From assembly GCA_029880025.1 (NCBI GenBank), contig JAOUPE010000132.1, positions 1-5,132 on the forward strand: a stretch of 5,132 nucleotides of DNA. The letters run 5' to 3'. The position numbers and the translations under genes are program-made. This document shows positions 1 through 4,987 of this stretch, one piece after another. This DNA comes from Caldifarciminota bacterium. GTDB lineage: Bacteria; Hydrothermota; Tepidihabitantia; Tepidihabitantales; JAOUPE01. The notes below the pieces were generated by a model that was not told the origin of the DNA, searched no databases, and was given only the letters and a program-made list of their open reading frames with translations. Numbering within the stretch: the first letter of the stretch is position 1; every line of letters begins with the position of its first letter.

Positions 1-261
1 TTCCAATTTATAAGGTGGCACCTGCAAAGAAAAACCGAGTTCTTCGGCTTTACGTTTTAGCCCTTCCTTCTCATCATCACAATTACCAAACACGCCTAAT
101 AATTTAGCTTTAAGTCCGCGAAAATTCTCTAAGGTGAATGGTGCTATGAAATCACCACAGTGGATTACTAAAGCCAAATCGAATTCATTAAATTTTTTAA
201 CTGCCGCCTTAACCATATTCAGATTATCATGGGTATCTGAGATTAAGCCGATTTTAGACAT
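1..261 (-). CDS. Metallophosphoesterase, YfcE/MJ0936 type (N-terminal part, runs off window)
   Basis: Eighty-seven codons are present, reading from an ATG at 261 down to the left edge without a stop. The protein opens with the metal-binding signature of calcineurin-like phosphoesterases: SDTHDN at residues 8-13 (D9, H11), CGDF at 35-38 (D37) and GNCD at 59-62. This spacing and the GNCD form fit the compact YfcE/MJ0936 phosphodiesterase family, usually about 155-180 residues, so roughly half is visible. The missing half should carry the remaining metal-binding histidines. Family members are cytosolic two-metal enzymes that hydrolyse phosphodiester or phosphomonoester bonds; the natural substrate cannot be read from this part. 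There is no Shine-Dalgarno sequence before the ATG, but a strong promoter ends 9 nt upstream. The gene lies 123 bp beyond the dinB stop on the same strand, separated by a hairpin cluster, so it is probably a separate transcription unit. Confidence 0.9.
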   Translation of the reverse strand, partial: MSKIGLISDTHDNLNMVKAAVKKFNEFDLALVIHCGDFIAPFTLENFRGLKAKLLGVFGNCDDEKEGLKRKAEELGFSLQVPPYKLE

Positions 262-263
262 AG

Positions 264-298
264 ATTTGATATTTTATTTCACATAGTTTGTTTGTCAA
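264..298 (-). promoter_or_regulatory. Sigma-70-type promoter of the metallophosphoesterase gene, predicted leaderless
   Basis: On the minus strand a perfect -35 TTGACA (298-293) is followed after 16 nt by TAAAAT (276-271, five of six consensus bases). Nine nucleotides separate this -10 from the ATG at 261. Normal spacing puts the transcription start near 264, so the mRNA would carry a leader of about 3 nt. No ribosome-binding sequence is present, which fits leaderless translation. Confidence 0.75.
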
Positions 299-311
299 TA
301 ATACTGTTTTC

Positions 312-405
312 GTGGTCGCCCAACGCGAAGCGTCGGAGGTCCATGTTACTTGGGCCTCCCAACGCGCAGCGTCGGTGGCCCGATTTAGTCGGGCCGCCAA
401 CTCGG
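312..405. repeat. Cluster of five alternately inverted 15-bp arms with GNA triloops
   Basis: Five related arms of about 14-15 bp alternate in orientation: 313-326, 330-343, 351-365, 369-383 and 389-403. Adjacent arms pair into GC-rich hairpins. The loops alternate: GAA (327-329), a 7-nt loop (344-350), GCA (366-368), a 5-nt loop (384-388). The triloops are closed as GCGAAGC and GCGCAGC; the GCGNAGC form is known as an exceptionally stable DNA mini-hairpin. The two triloop hairpins share the 16-mer CAACGCGNAGCGTCGG with one difference between copies. The element overlaps the 3' end of dinB: arm 389-403 encodes the final residues and the TAA stop (387-385) lies in the apical loop. No T-run follows on either strand, so it is not a standard terminator. 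A REP/BIME-like mobile hairpin or an mRNA-end stabiliser is plausible. Confidence 0.8.
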
Positions 406-1674
406 TGAAATTACCTTGGGTCCAGCAGGCGAATGGTCTAAAACACTCCTTCTTACTGCAAACTCGCCATACTTATCATTCAAACCATCTAAAGTGGGGT
501 TGGGATTTTTTGATTCTTGACTGAGCAATGAGAGCTGAATCATCCTTTTAGCTAAATTCGATACCGATATCCCAAGTAACCTTACTTTTCTGGGTGGTTG
601 GTATAATCGATTAAAAAGTTTCATCCCAAAATCGTAAATTCTACTCCCATCGTCAATATATTCTTTAATACTTTTTTGTGAGGTATGAGTGGTAAAATCT
701 GCATATCTCAGGGTTAAACTAACTGTCCTGCCTTGATAATTATCTTGCCTTAAACGACGTGCTACTTGTTCGGAAAGCTCCCAAAGCAGCTGACTGATAA
801 TTGCCGGGTCATTAGTATCATGGTCCAAAGTGCAGGAATGTCCAACCGATTTTGCATCAGATTCATACCAATAAGGCAGCACAGGACTTGGGTCGACCCC
901 ATTAGAAACATTGTGGTGATTATGGAGTTCTTTACTTTTTGAGGCAATCTCTGTCCAATTTGGATAATTCCTAACAGGGTCAAGACCCAAACCCATGCCT
1001 TTTAATCTAATCCCATTCTTACCAAAATGTTTGACCAAAATATTTATCGAGCATTTAGCCAAATCTCCACAGGTTGTAATACCCAGCTCTTTTAGCCGTA
1101 AGGCAAGTTTTTCACCGATGCCGCATAGTTCAGTAACCGGTAAATTTTCAAAAAGTTTGGTAACATCTTCTTTTCTAATTCTTAAAAGACCATTCGGTTT
1201 GCACTGGTTGCTGGCAAGTTTTGCCAAAAGCTTGGTCGGCGCAATACCAATCGAGCAGGTTAATCCGAATTCCTGATAGATTTCATCTTTTATTTGCCGG
1301 GCGATAATTTCACCGCCGCCGAATAGATGAACTGTTTCGGTAACATCCAAGAACGCTTCATCAATCGAAAAGACCTCGACTAAATCAGTGAATTCAATTA
1401 GCATATTAATGATTCTTTCTGAGGTATCAGAATATTTTGCCGGATATAACGGAACAAGGATAAGCTCAGGACAACAATTTCTTGCATCATATAGATTCAT
1501 TCCTGATTTCACACCAAAAGTTTTTGCTTCATAAGAAGCCGAGGAGACAACGGTTCTGGCTTCAGGATTGCCGCATACCGCAATCGGTTTGCCCCTTAAA
1601 AAAGGGAAAGTCCTCTGCTCAATTGCCGCAAAAAAAGCGTCCATATCGATATGTAATATCTCTCTATCCTTCAC
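385..1674 (-). CDS. dinB: DNA polymerase IV (Y-family translesion polymerase)
   Basis: The 429-residue product is a Y-family DNA polymerase that copies damaged templates with low fidelity. The palm opens with HIDMDAFFA (catalytic D10, steric-gate F15) and contains SIDEAFLD (catalytic D105 and E106). TCSIGIAPTKLLAKLAS (139-155) follows, then the helix-hairpin-helix thumb (about 178-206, CGIGEKLALRLKELGI). The little finger begins near KSVGHSCTL (275-283). QLSLL at 380-384 matches the beta-clamp-binding consensus, and LNDKYGEFAVRRS (398-410) is a common tail of long DinB homologues. At 429 residues it is longer than E. coli Pol IV (351), owing to a linker of about 30 extra residues before the little finger (about 236-272) and the C-terminal extension. 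The start is GTG, chosen because it places HIDMD at the usual distance; no Shine-Dalgarno is seen. It overlaps the upstream small gene by 11 bp, implying translational coupling. The last six residues (PSWRPD) come from a repeat arm. Confidence 0.97.
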   Translation of the reverse strand: MKDREILHIDMDAFFAAIEQRTFPFLRGKPIAVCGNPEARTVVSSASYEAKTFGVKSGMNLYDARNCCPELILVPLYPAKYSDTSERIINMLIEFTDLVEVFSIDEAFLDVTETVHLFGGGEIIARQIKDEIYQEFGLTCSIGIAPTKLLAKLASNQCKPNGLLRIRKEDVTKLFENLPVTELCGIGEKLALRLKELGITTCGDLAKCSINILVKHFGKNGIRLKGMGLGLDPVRNYPNWTEIASKSKELHNHHNVSNGVDPSPVLPYWYESDAKSVGHSCTLDHDTNDPAIISQLLWELSEQVARRLRQDNYQGRTVSLTLRYADFTTHTSQKSIKEYIDDGSRIYDFGMKLFNRLYQPPRKVRLLGISVSNLAKRMIQLSLLSQESKNPNPTLDGLNDKYGEFAVRRSVLDHSPAGPKVISPSWRPD

Positions 1675-1966
1675 AGTAAATCTTATTCAAAATCCAGTCG
1701 AAAGTTTTGACATTATAAACCAGTTCAAAGATATTTATTCCATCAGATACAGCAAAATAGTAATAATCGGTCTCGCCTTTTTTATTATGCCAGACATAAG
1801 TCAAATCTTTGACATCATATTCCCGCTGACGCCAGATAAAGGACAAAGGTTTCAATTTCTTATGTGGATAAACCCGAATTTTTCTGTGCACACTAGATTG
1901 ATTTGCATCAACTACTTCATAAAGGGCATATACCTGGACCGGTTCATTAATTTGAGTATGTGACAT
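1664..1966 (-). CDS. Small conserved-type protein upstream of dinB, resembling DUF6504
   Basis: The 100-residue product has no signal peptide or membrane segment. Its core reads KPLSFIWRQREYDVKDLTYVW (39-59) followed by a Tyr-rich strand YYYFAVSDG (68-76) and NIFELVYN (78-85). This pattern, a strand with FxWRxREY, a Val/Trp strand, then YYF.V.DG...EL, resembles the small beta-rich DUF6504 proteins that often sit beside Y-family polymerase genes. This assignment comes from memory of the family and is not a confirmed match. Its stop lies inside the start region of dinB (11-bp overlap), so the two should be translated as a coupled pair, and a role accompanying DinB is likely though unknown. The ATG at 1966 has no Shine-Dalgarno and no clear promoter of its own within the 111 bp after lexA, so read-through from lexA is the simplest model. 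Confidence 0.75.
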   Translation of the reverse strand: MSHTQINEPVQVYALYEVVDANQSSVHRKIRVYPHKKLKPLSFIWRQREYDVKDLTYVWHNKKGETDYYYFAVSDGINIFELVYNVKTFDWILNKIYCEG

Positions 1967-1990
1967 CTTTTTAAGGCTCAGATGGGCGCT

Positions 1991-2092
1991 GATTATTAAC
2001 CCAGATTAGCACAGACTCACCTCGCTGAAGCTTCGGCAAAGCCGGGAATCGGTGCTCATCCATGTGTCTATCTGTGCTCATCTGTGTAACCT
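1991..2092. repeat. Intergenic inverted-repeat element with hairpin core ('CACAGAT' type)
   Basis: This fills most of the gap between lexA and the small gene. Outer arms 2000-2016 and 2070-2086 are inverted copies (14 of 17 positions identical: CCCAGATTAGCACAGAC against CACAGATGAGCACAGAT). They enclose a GC-rich core with a GAAGCTTC palindrome (2027-2034) and a CGGC-AAA-GCCG hairpin (2034-2044, extended by two G-T pairs). Further degenerate copies of the ATGAGCAC/ATCTGTG word sit at 2051-2069. The lexA stop codon (2080-2078) and its last two codons fall inside the right arm. Repeats built from ACAGAT words are seen between genes in many uncultivated bacterial lineages; their function is unknown. 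No T-run follows the hairpin. Confidence 0.6.
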
Positions 2093-2656
2093 AAGGACAC
2101 CGACCACGATTCCAATAATCGCAAAATTCTTTGACTCATCCACGATGATGGGTGAATAATCAGGATTCTCTGGTTTCAAAAGGATTTGATTATTCTCGCG
2201 ATAAAACCTTTTAACGGTTGCCTCGTCTTCTATGAGTGCAACTACAATATCATCGTTATTAACAGTCTTTTGCGGTTTGACGATGACAAAATCGTTATTA
2301 AAAATACCGGCTTGTTTCATACTGTCACCGGTTACCTTTAACAGAAAACAGCCGTCAAATTGGGCATCTAAAGAGATATGGTCCTCGATATTCTCGATTG
2401 CTAATATCGGTTCACCAGCCGCAATTCGACCAACTAAGGGGAGACCCTGAGATTTTTCTTTAAGCTCTAGGGTTCGGGCTTGATAAGACTTGCGGGTCAA
2501 CTGCCCTTTTAAGACTAATTTATCCAGATGGTATTTAACCGCTTTCGTGCTCTTAAGTCCAACCCCTTTACCAATTTCCCGAACACTCGGCGGATAATTC
2601 TTATCCTTAAGCCAGGATTTAATAAAGCTAAGCACTCTTGCTTCCTTGGTAAACAT
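2078..2656 (-). CDS. lexA: LexA repressor (SOS regulator, S24 self-cleaving peptidase)
   Basis: The 192-residue protein matches LexA in both domains. The N-terminal winged helix-turn-helix spans about 1-60, with the signature YPPSVREIGKGVGLKS (21-36) and the wing near 45-62. The C-terminal S24 peptidase domain holds the scissile Ala80-Gly81 bond in RIAAGEPI, the nucleophile Ser112 in TGDSMKQAGI, and the general base Lys149 in ATVKRFYR. All residues needed for RecA-stimulated autocleavage are present. The length is slightly below the usual 200 or so. LexA represses DNA-damage genes until it cleaves itself on RecA-ssDNA filaments. Its neighbour dinB is a classical target. The ATG at 2656 lacks a Shine-Dalgarno, but a consensus promoter ends 8 nt upstream, so the mRNA is probably leaderless. 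The C-terminal LHR and stop are contributed by an adjoining repeat arm. Confidence 0.97.
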   Translation of the reverse strand: MFTKEARVLSFIKSWLKDKNYPPSVREIGKGVGLKSTKAVKYHLDKLVLKGQLTRKSYQARTLELKEKSQGLPLVGRIAAGEPILAIENIEDHISLDAQFDGCFLLKVTGDSMKQAGIFNNDFVIVKPQKTVNNDDIVVALIEDEATVKRFYRENNQILLKPENPDYSPIIVDESKNFAIIGIVVGVLRLHR

Positions 2657-2657
2657 T

Positions 2658-2692
2658 TGTTTACATTATAGCGGTTTTCCAGAACCTGTCAA
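2658..2692 (-). promoter_or_regulatory. lexA promoter, perfect sigma-70 consensus, predicted leaderless
   Basis: On the minus strand TTGACA (2692-2687) and TATAAT (2670-2665), both perfect, are separated by 16 nt. Eight nucleotides lie between the -10 and the lexA ATG at 2656, so the start of transcription should be near 2658, leaving a leader of about 2 nt. A promoter this strong is typical of genes held down by a repressor, consistent with LexA autoregulation. Confidence 0.85.
2673..2686. promoter_or_regulatory. Candidate LexA operator in the lexA promoter spacer
   Basis: The 16-nt spacer between the -35 and -10 boxes contains a dyad, GGTTCTGGAAAACC on the minus strand, with GGTT/AACC half-sites 6 nt apart. 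It sits where an autorepressor would block RNA polymerase. It does not match the E. coli (CTGT-N8-ACAG) or Bacillus (CGAAC-N4-GTTCG) SOS boxes, and no second copy was seen upstream of the other genes, so this rests on position and symmetry only. Confidence 0.35.
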
Positions 2693-2847
2693 GCTTTATT
2701 TTTGTGATTTGGAGATTATTTGGGATTTAGTGTTTAGAATTTGGTAATTTTAAGACGTTAGAAAGTTGTATTATAAATCAACTTTTTTTCGACCCAATTT
2801 TTCTCTTAAATATTTGATTTTTAATATCTTATATTTAATTTTACTAT
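2693..2847. other. AT-rich non-coding stretch upstream of lexA
   Basis: This 155-bp segment is strongly AT-rich, with many stop codons in all frames and no recognisable gene. Its only structure is a weak hairpin followed by a T-run near 2762-2789, listed separately. The change at 2848 to very GC-rich DNA is abrupt. Confidence 0.6.
2762..2789 (+). terminator. Weak hairpin plus T-tract
   Basis: AAAGTTG (2762-2768) pairs perfectly with CAACTTT (2779-2785) across a 10-nt loop, and the T-run extends to 2789. The stem is short and AT-rich, and no plus-strand gene leads into it, so its role as an intrinsic terminator is doubtful. It may be a relic or protect the lexA promoter region from transcription arriving from the left. 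Confidence 0.25.
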
Positions 2848-3084
2848 GGGAGGGGGTACCGTCCAGGGGGTGACCCCCTAGGTGGCTTAGGGAGTAGCCC
2901 CGGAGGTCGCTTCCGGAGTAGCCTCCTAAGTTGCTTCAGGAGCAGCTTCGGAGATTGGCTGGGAGGCAGCTTCGGAGACAACCTGGGGAGCGGCTTCGGG
3001 AGCAACCTGGGGAGCAGCCTCGGGAGTAGCCTCCTAGGTTGCCTGGTAGGTCACCTGGGGAGCAACCTCCTAGACCGCCTACCT
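2848..3084. repeat. GC-rich degenerate 12-bp / 24-bp tandem array with internal dyads
   Basis: From 2880 to 3084 the sequence divides without remainder into 17 units of 11-13 bp, each beginning AG (one AA). The loose consensus is AG-n-NRGCYT-n-GG. The first six units alternate 13 and 11 bp, and pairs of units keep a period of 23-25 bp along the array (about 8.5 copies of 24 bp). Within a pair the halves are partly complementary, for example AGGTCGCTTCC followed by GGAGTAGCCTCCT, so each period can fold back. A G-rich leader (2848-2879) ends with a perfect 6-bp hairpin, AGGGGG-TGA-CCCCCT (2865-2879). Plus-strand frames are full of TAG codons, and unit lengths are not multiples of three, so it is not coding. 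There are no spacers, so it is not a CRISPR. It may be a structured RNA or protein-binding array; the function is unknown. Confidence 0.8.
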
Positions 3085-3096
3085 AAAATCCAAATA

Positions 3097-3100
3097 ATAT
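3097..3100. repeat. Left copy of 4-bp target-site duplication (ATAT)
   Basis: ATAT directly abuts the left end of the IS and is matched by ATAT at 4835-4838 after the right end. Joining the flanks with one copy restores AAATA-A-TATTT (from 3092), a perfect short palindrome, which suits an element family known to favour palindromic targets. The 4-bp palindrome could match by chance, so confidence is moderate. Confidence 0.65.
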
Positions 3101-3126
3101 GGGAAGTGGAGCTTGTCCAAAAACTA
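3101..3126 (+). repeat. Left terminal inverted repeat of the IS
   Basis: It begins GGGAAGTGGAGCTTGTC and matches the right end over 26 bp except at 3118 (C here, T in the mirrored copy). Just inside, AAAACT and AGTTTT (3121-3138) form a further short inverted repeat, which may be a transposase-binding or end-folding feature. Confidence 0.9.
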
Positions 3127-3221
3127 TTTTAAGTTTTCCCATTTAGCCTTTTGATTAATTTAATCATCATGTTTTATTGAGTCAATATAGCTATTTGAAA
3201 GATCACCGCTTTATTTCATAC

Positions 3222-4691
3222 CTACAGCTTCAAAGCTAACTTCACATCTCCCGTCATTGCCCATCGTGCAATCTTTAATAAATTGTGTGCGGTCGTTGCC
3301 CATTTCCATTCAATCCGCACTCCCATTATCCCCCTTAATAGAAACTGGACGAATCGTCCTACCACCTTTAGTTGCCCAATCACAGGTTCGGTGATACATT
3401 TCCGTCTGCCATATATTGTTCTTCCAGTCTCGGTCTTCAACTTCTGCCTCATTCGTTTTCGTTCCACTTCATACGCACACCGGGTTATTGACCGACCCAC
3501 CTTGTTTTTCGTCTCCGTGCACTTATTCTTCTTCGCACAAGATAAACAAATCCCTGGCTCAGTTCGATAAACGGTTACCGCTTTCTTGCTATATCGGCTC
3601 TTCAGTATCCCTTTTGTCCGAGCTAATAATAATTTACCAGCCGGACAACGGTAACAATCATGCTCGGCATCATACTCAAAGTCATCTTTGCTGTAAAGCT
3701 CAGGATGGTTGCGTAGTACTTTCCCGATATTCTTCTCACCACTCTCAGGTATATATCCATCCACCTCTTGCTCTTCAAGTAAGCCGAGATTCTTGTTACT
3801 GTTAAATCCAGTATCGGCAACTACCTTTTCTGGCTTTGCACTACATATCTGTTGGATACCATCTAACGCCGGCTTTAATTGATTAGTATCTACTGGTTCG
3901 GTCGAAACATCGGCATAGACAATAAGTTGGTCCTCGGTTACCGCTACTTGAGCGTTGTAAGCCGGAATCGAGCCAATCGAATTGTGCATGTAACTGGCAT
4001 CCGGGTCAGTACTGCTCACCAGTCTCTTAGCTGAAGCATCTTCTCCAATTTTGTCCATTAGTTCCTCAATCTTCTTCATCCGTTGTTCAGTTTTGGTTAA
4101 TTCTTCCGGTAGTTCATCGCCACGATTTGCACTACCAAATTTCTCATCATCGGCTTGATCCAAAGCTTCGGCTTCTTGTAGTATCCGTCTCACTTCTTCT
4201 TTGGCTTCGGCTAATTCTTTATGCCATTCGGCTACCTTCTTGAAGCTACCGATTCCGGCATTGGCTCGCACTTTTGTACCATCCAATGCAATCAGTCCCA
4301 GCCGTAGCATACCTAATCCTTTAGCCAGAGTTATAACTTGAGCAAATAGCTGGCTAATTGCTTCCAGATTACACCGTCGAAACAAACAGATGGTGCGAAA
4401 ATCTGGCTTCTCAAGCCCGGCTAACCACATGAAAATCACATCCGAATACAGTCGCTCTTCAATCTTACGACTGGCACGGGCACCGCAAGCATAACCCCAC
4501 AAGAGAATCTTGAGCATCATTCTGGTATCGTAGCACGGGCGTCCTTCTGTCTTCTCATCACGAAATCCGGATACGTCTAAATGGTCGATTATTTCTGATA
4601 GGACTCGAGTTGGATGGTCAGATTTGACCCATTCATTAAGGCTGGGTGGTAAAAGAAATAATTGATTTTGATTATAGGAGCGGACTGGCAT
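3222..4691 (-). CDS. IS1182-family transposase (DDE)
   Basis: The 489-residue protein is a full-length DDE transposase that cuts and joins the IS ends. The N-terminal part (MPVRSYNQNQLFLLPPSLNEWV, then a region of the InsH/DUF772 type up to about 115) binds DNA. The catalytic residues are D137 in ALDGTKV, D293 in ADTGFNS, and E435 in ITEPVIGQLK, with Y427, R430 and K442 completing the IS4/IS1182-type C1 signature. A Lys/Glu-rich, probably coiled-coil insertion spans about 150-215. Cysteines C346, C349, C382, C385 and C391 form the zinc-binding-like cluster of this family. The start at 4691 is preferred over an in-frame ATG at 4766 because MPVRSYNQ is the typical family N-terminus and is preceded by AAAGGAG, while the 25 upstream residues have no ribosome-binding site. 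The frame is intact and all key residues are present, so it is probably active. Confidence 0.96.
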   Translation of the reverse strand: MPVRSYNQNQLFLLPPSLNEWVKSDHPTRVLSEIIDHLDVSGFRDEKTEGRPCYDTRMMLKILLWGYACGARASRKIEERLYSDVIFMWLAGLEKPDFRTICLFRRCNLEAISQLFAQVITLAKGLGMLRLGLIALDGTKVRANAGIGSFKKVAEWHKELAEAKEEVRRILQEAEALDQADDEKFGSANRGDELPEELTKTEQRMKKIEELMDKIGEDASAKRLVSSTDPDASYMHNSIGSIPAYNAQVAVTEDQLIVYADVSTEPVDTNQLKPALDGIQQICSAKPEKVVADTGFNSNKNLGLLEEQEVDGYIPESGEKNIGKVLRNHPELYSKDDFEYDAEHDCYRCPAGKLLLARTKGILKSRYSKKAVTVYRTEPGICLSCAKKNKCTETKNKVGRSITRCAYEVERKRMRQKLKTETGRTIYGRRKCITEPVIGQLKVVGRFVQFLLRGIMGVRIEWKWATTAHNLLKIARWAMTGDVKLALKL

Positions 4692-4702
4692 AGGTTTTTC
4701 TT

Positions 4703-4709
4703 CTCCTTT
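4703..4709 (-). promoter_or_regulatory. Shine-Dalgarno of the transposase, decides its start
   Basis: AAAGGAG on the minus strand lies 11 nt before the ATG at 4691, a slightly long but workable spacing. It is the only convincing Shine-Dalgarno in the window, and it supports the shorter transposase start. Confidence 0.7.
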
Positions 4710-4761
4710 CAACTGAAAACAAGATTGTTTTGGAATTTGACATGAACCTAATATATTAGAC

Positions 4762-4791
4762 AACATAGATGGGCGAAGGATTAATGCTCAA
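4762..4791 (-). promoter_or_regulatory. Possible transposase promoter
   Basis: TTGAGC (4791-4786) and TATGTT (4767-4762) are 18 nt apart on the minus strand inside the right end of the IS, each four of six consensus bases. Downstream of it in the leader lies a perfect 12-bp palindrome, CTAATATATTAG (4748-4759), which could be a control site. The match is weak and other positions are possible. Confidence 0.3.
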
Positions 4792-4808
4792 TGAATCAGA
4801 AAGACAGC

Positions 4809-4834
4809 TAGTTTTTAGACAAGCTCCACTTCCC
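4809..4834 (-). repeat. Right terminal inverted repeat of the IS
   Basis: This is the reverse complement of the left end, 25 of 26 positions identical. It ends in CCC at 4834, followed directly by the ATAT duplication. Confidence 0.9.
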
Positions 4835-4838
4835 ATAT
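4835..4838. repeat. Right copy of 4-bp target-site duplication (ATAT)
   Basis: It matches ATAT at 3097-3100 on the other side of the IS. One additional A/T position does not extend as a direct repeat, so the duplication is taken as 4 bp. Confidence 0.65.
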
Positions 4839-4952
4839 TTCCGAGCTATTGCCGAGTGCGTTATTTTATCGACCAGTTTTGAATACTTACCCATTCCTTT
4901 CATATAGGTTTAATTTAATAAAACTCGGTCTGAAGTCAAGAGTTGGGTAGAG

Positions 4953-4987
4953 TGATTACAGCGATTCTAAGAATGATTACAGCGATT
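4953..4987. repeat. Tandem pair of TGATTACAGCGATT, 21-bp period
   Basis: The 14-mer TGATTACAGCGATT occurs at 4953-4966 and again, identically, at 4974-4987. The intervening 7 nt differ from those following the second copy. The word leads straight into the CACAGA-type repeat that follows, and the two probably belong to one compound element. Confidence 0.75.

Larger units (their letters stand above)
3101..4834 (-). mobile_element. Complete IS1182-family insertion sequence, 1734 bp
   Basis: The element is bounded by 26-bp terminal inverted repeats that differ at one position, starts and ends with GGG/CCC, and holds a single intact transposase gene. Its length lies in the usual IS1182-family range. 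Matching ATAT on both sides suggests 4-bp target duplication. Near-identical ends and an undamaged transposase suggest recent insertion or continued activity. It lies 16 bp from the GC-rich array and is oriented with the transposase reading towards lexA. The element differs from the native genes in carrying a clear Shine-Dalgarno, a sign that it arrived from a different host. Confidence 0.9.
4808..4903 (-). pseudogene. Small ORF interrupted by the IS insertion (possible)
   Basis: From an ATG at 4903 the frame reads MKGMGKYSKLVDKITHSAIA for 20 residues and enters the IS after 23 codons, ending at a TAG in its terminal repeat (31 residues). If the IS and one ATAT copy are removed, the frame continues into the left flank for YLDFR and stops at a TAG immediately before the GC-rich array, giving about 28 residues. 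A TTGACT - 16 nt - TAAATT promoter-like pair (4939-4912) lies 8 nt upstream of the ATG, the same geometry as the lexA promoter. The ORF is too short to identify. It may be a small gene, the stub of a longer gene cut by the array, or chance. Confidence 0.25.

Noticed and set aside
369..405. Intrinsic terminator of dinB
   Set aside because: The hairpin is strong but contains the stop codon and no T-run follows on the minus strand.
288..524. Plus-strand ORF of 78 residues over the hairpin cluster
   Set aside because: It is antisense to the end of dinB, is composed largely of repeat arms, and has no recognisable protein features.
2848..2900. G-quadruplex
   Set aside because: There are several G-runs of 3-5, but they are separated by C-rich complementary runs that would pair instead; a hairpin is the simpler reading.
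2948..3082. Minus-strand frame of about 44 codons without a stop through the GC-rich array (Gly/Ser/Cys-rich)
   Set aside because: It has no start codon, is bounded directly by stops, and unit lengths of 11-13 bp do not keep a reading frame; openness follows from composition.
2848..3084. CRISPR array
   Set aside because: Units are 11-13 bp, contiguous and degenerate, with no spacers of constant length and no cas genes nearby.
3623..3820. Other plus- and minus-strand ORFs inside the transposase, dinB and lexA genes
   Set aside because: They are shadows of the real genes, with no start signals or domains of their own.
4692..4766. Longer transposase start adding 25 residues (MLSNILGSC...)
   Set aside because: The extension has no ribosome-binding site, overlaps a likely promoter, and the family usually starts at the MPVRSYNQ position, which has AAAGGAG upstream.
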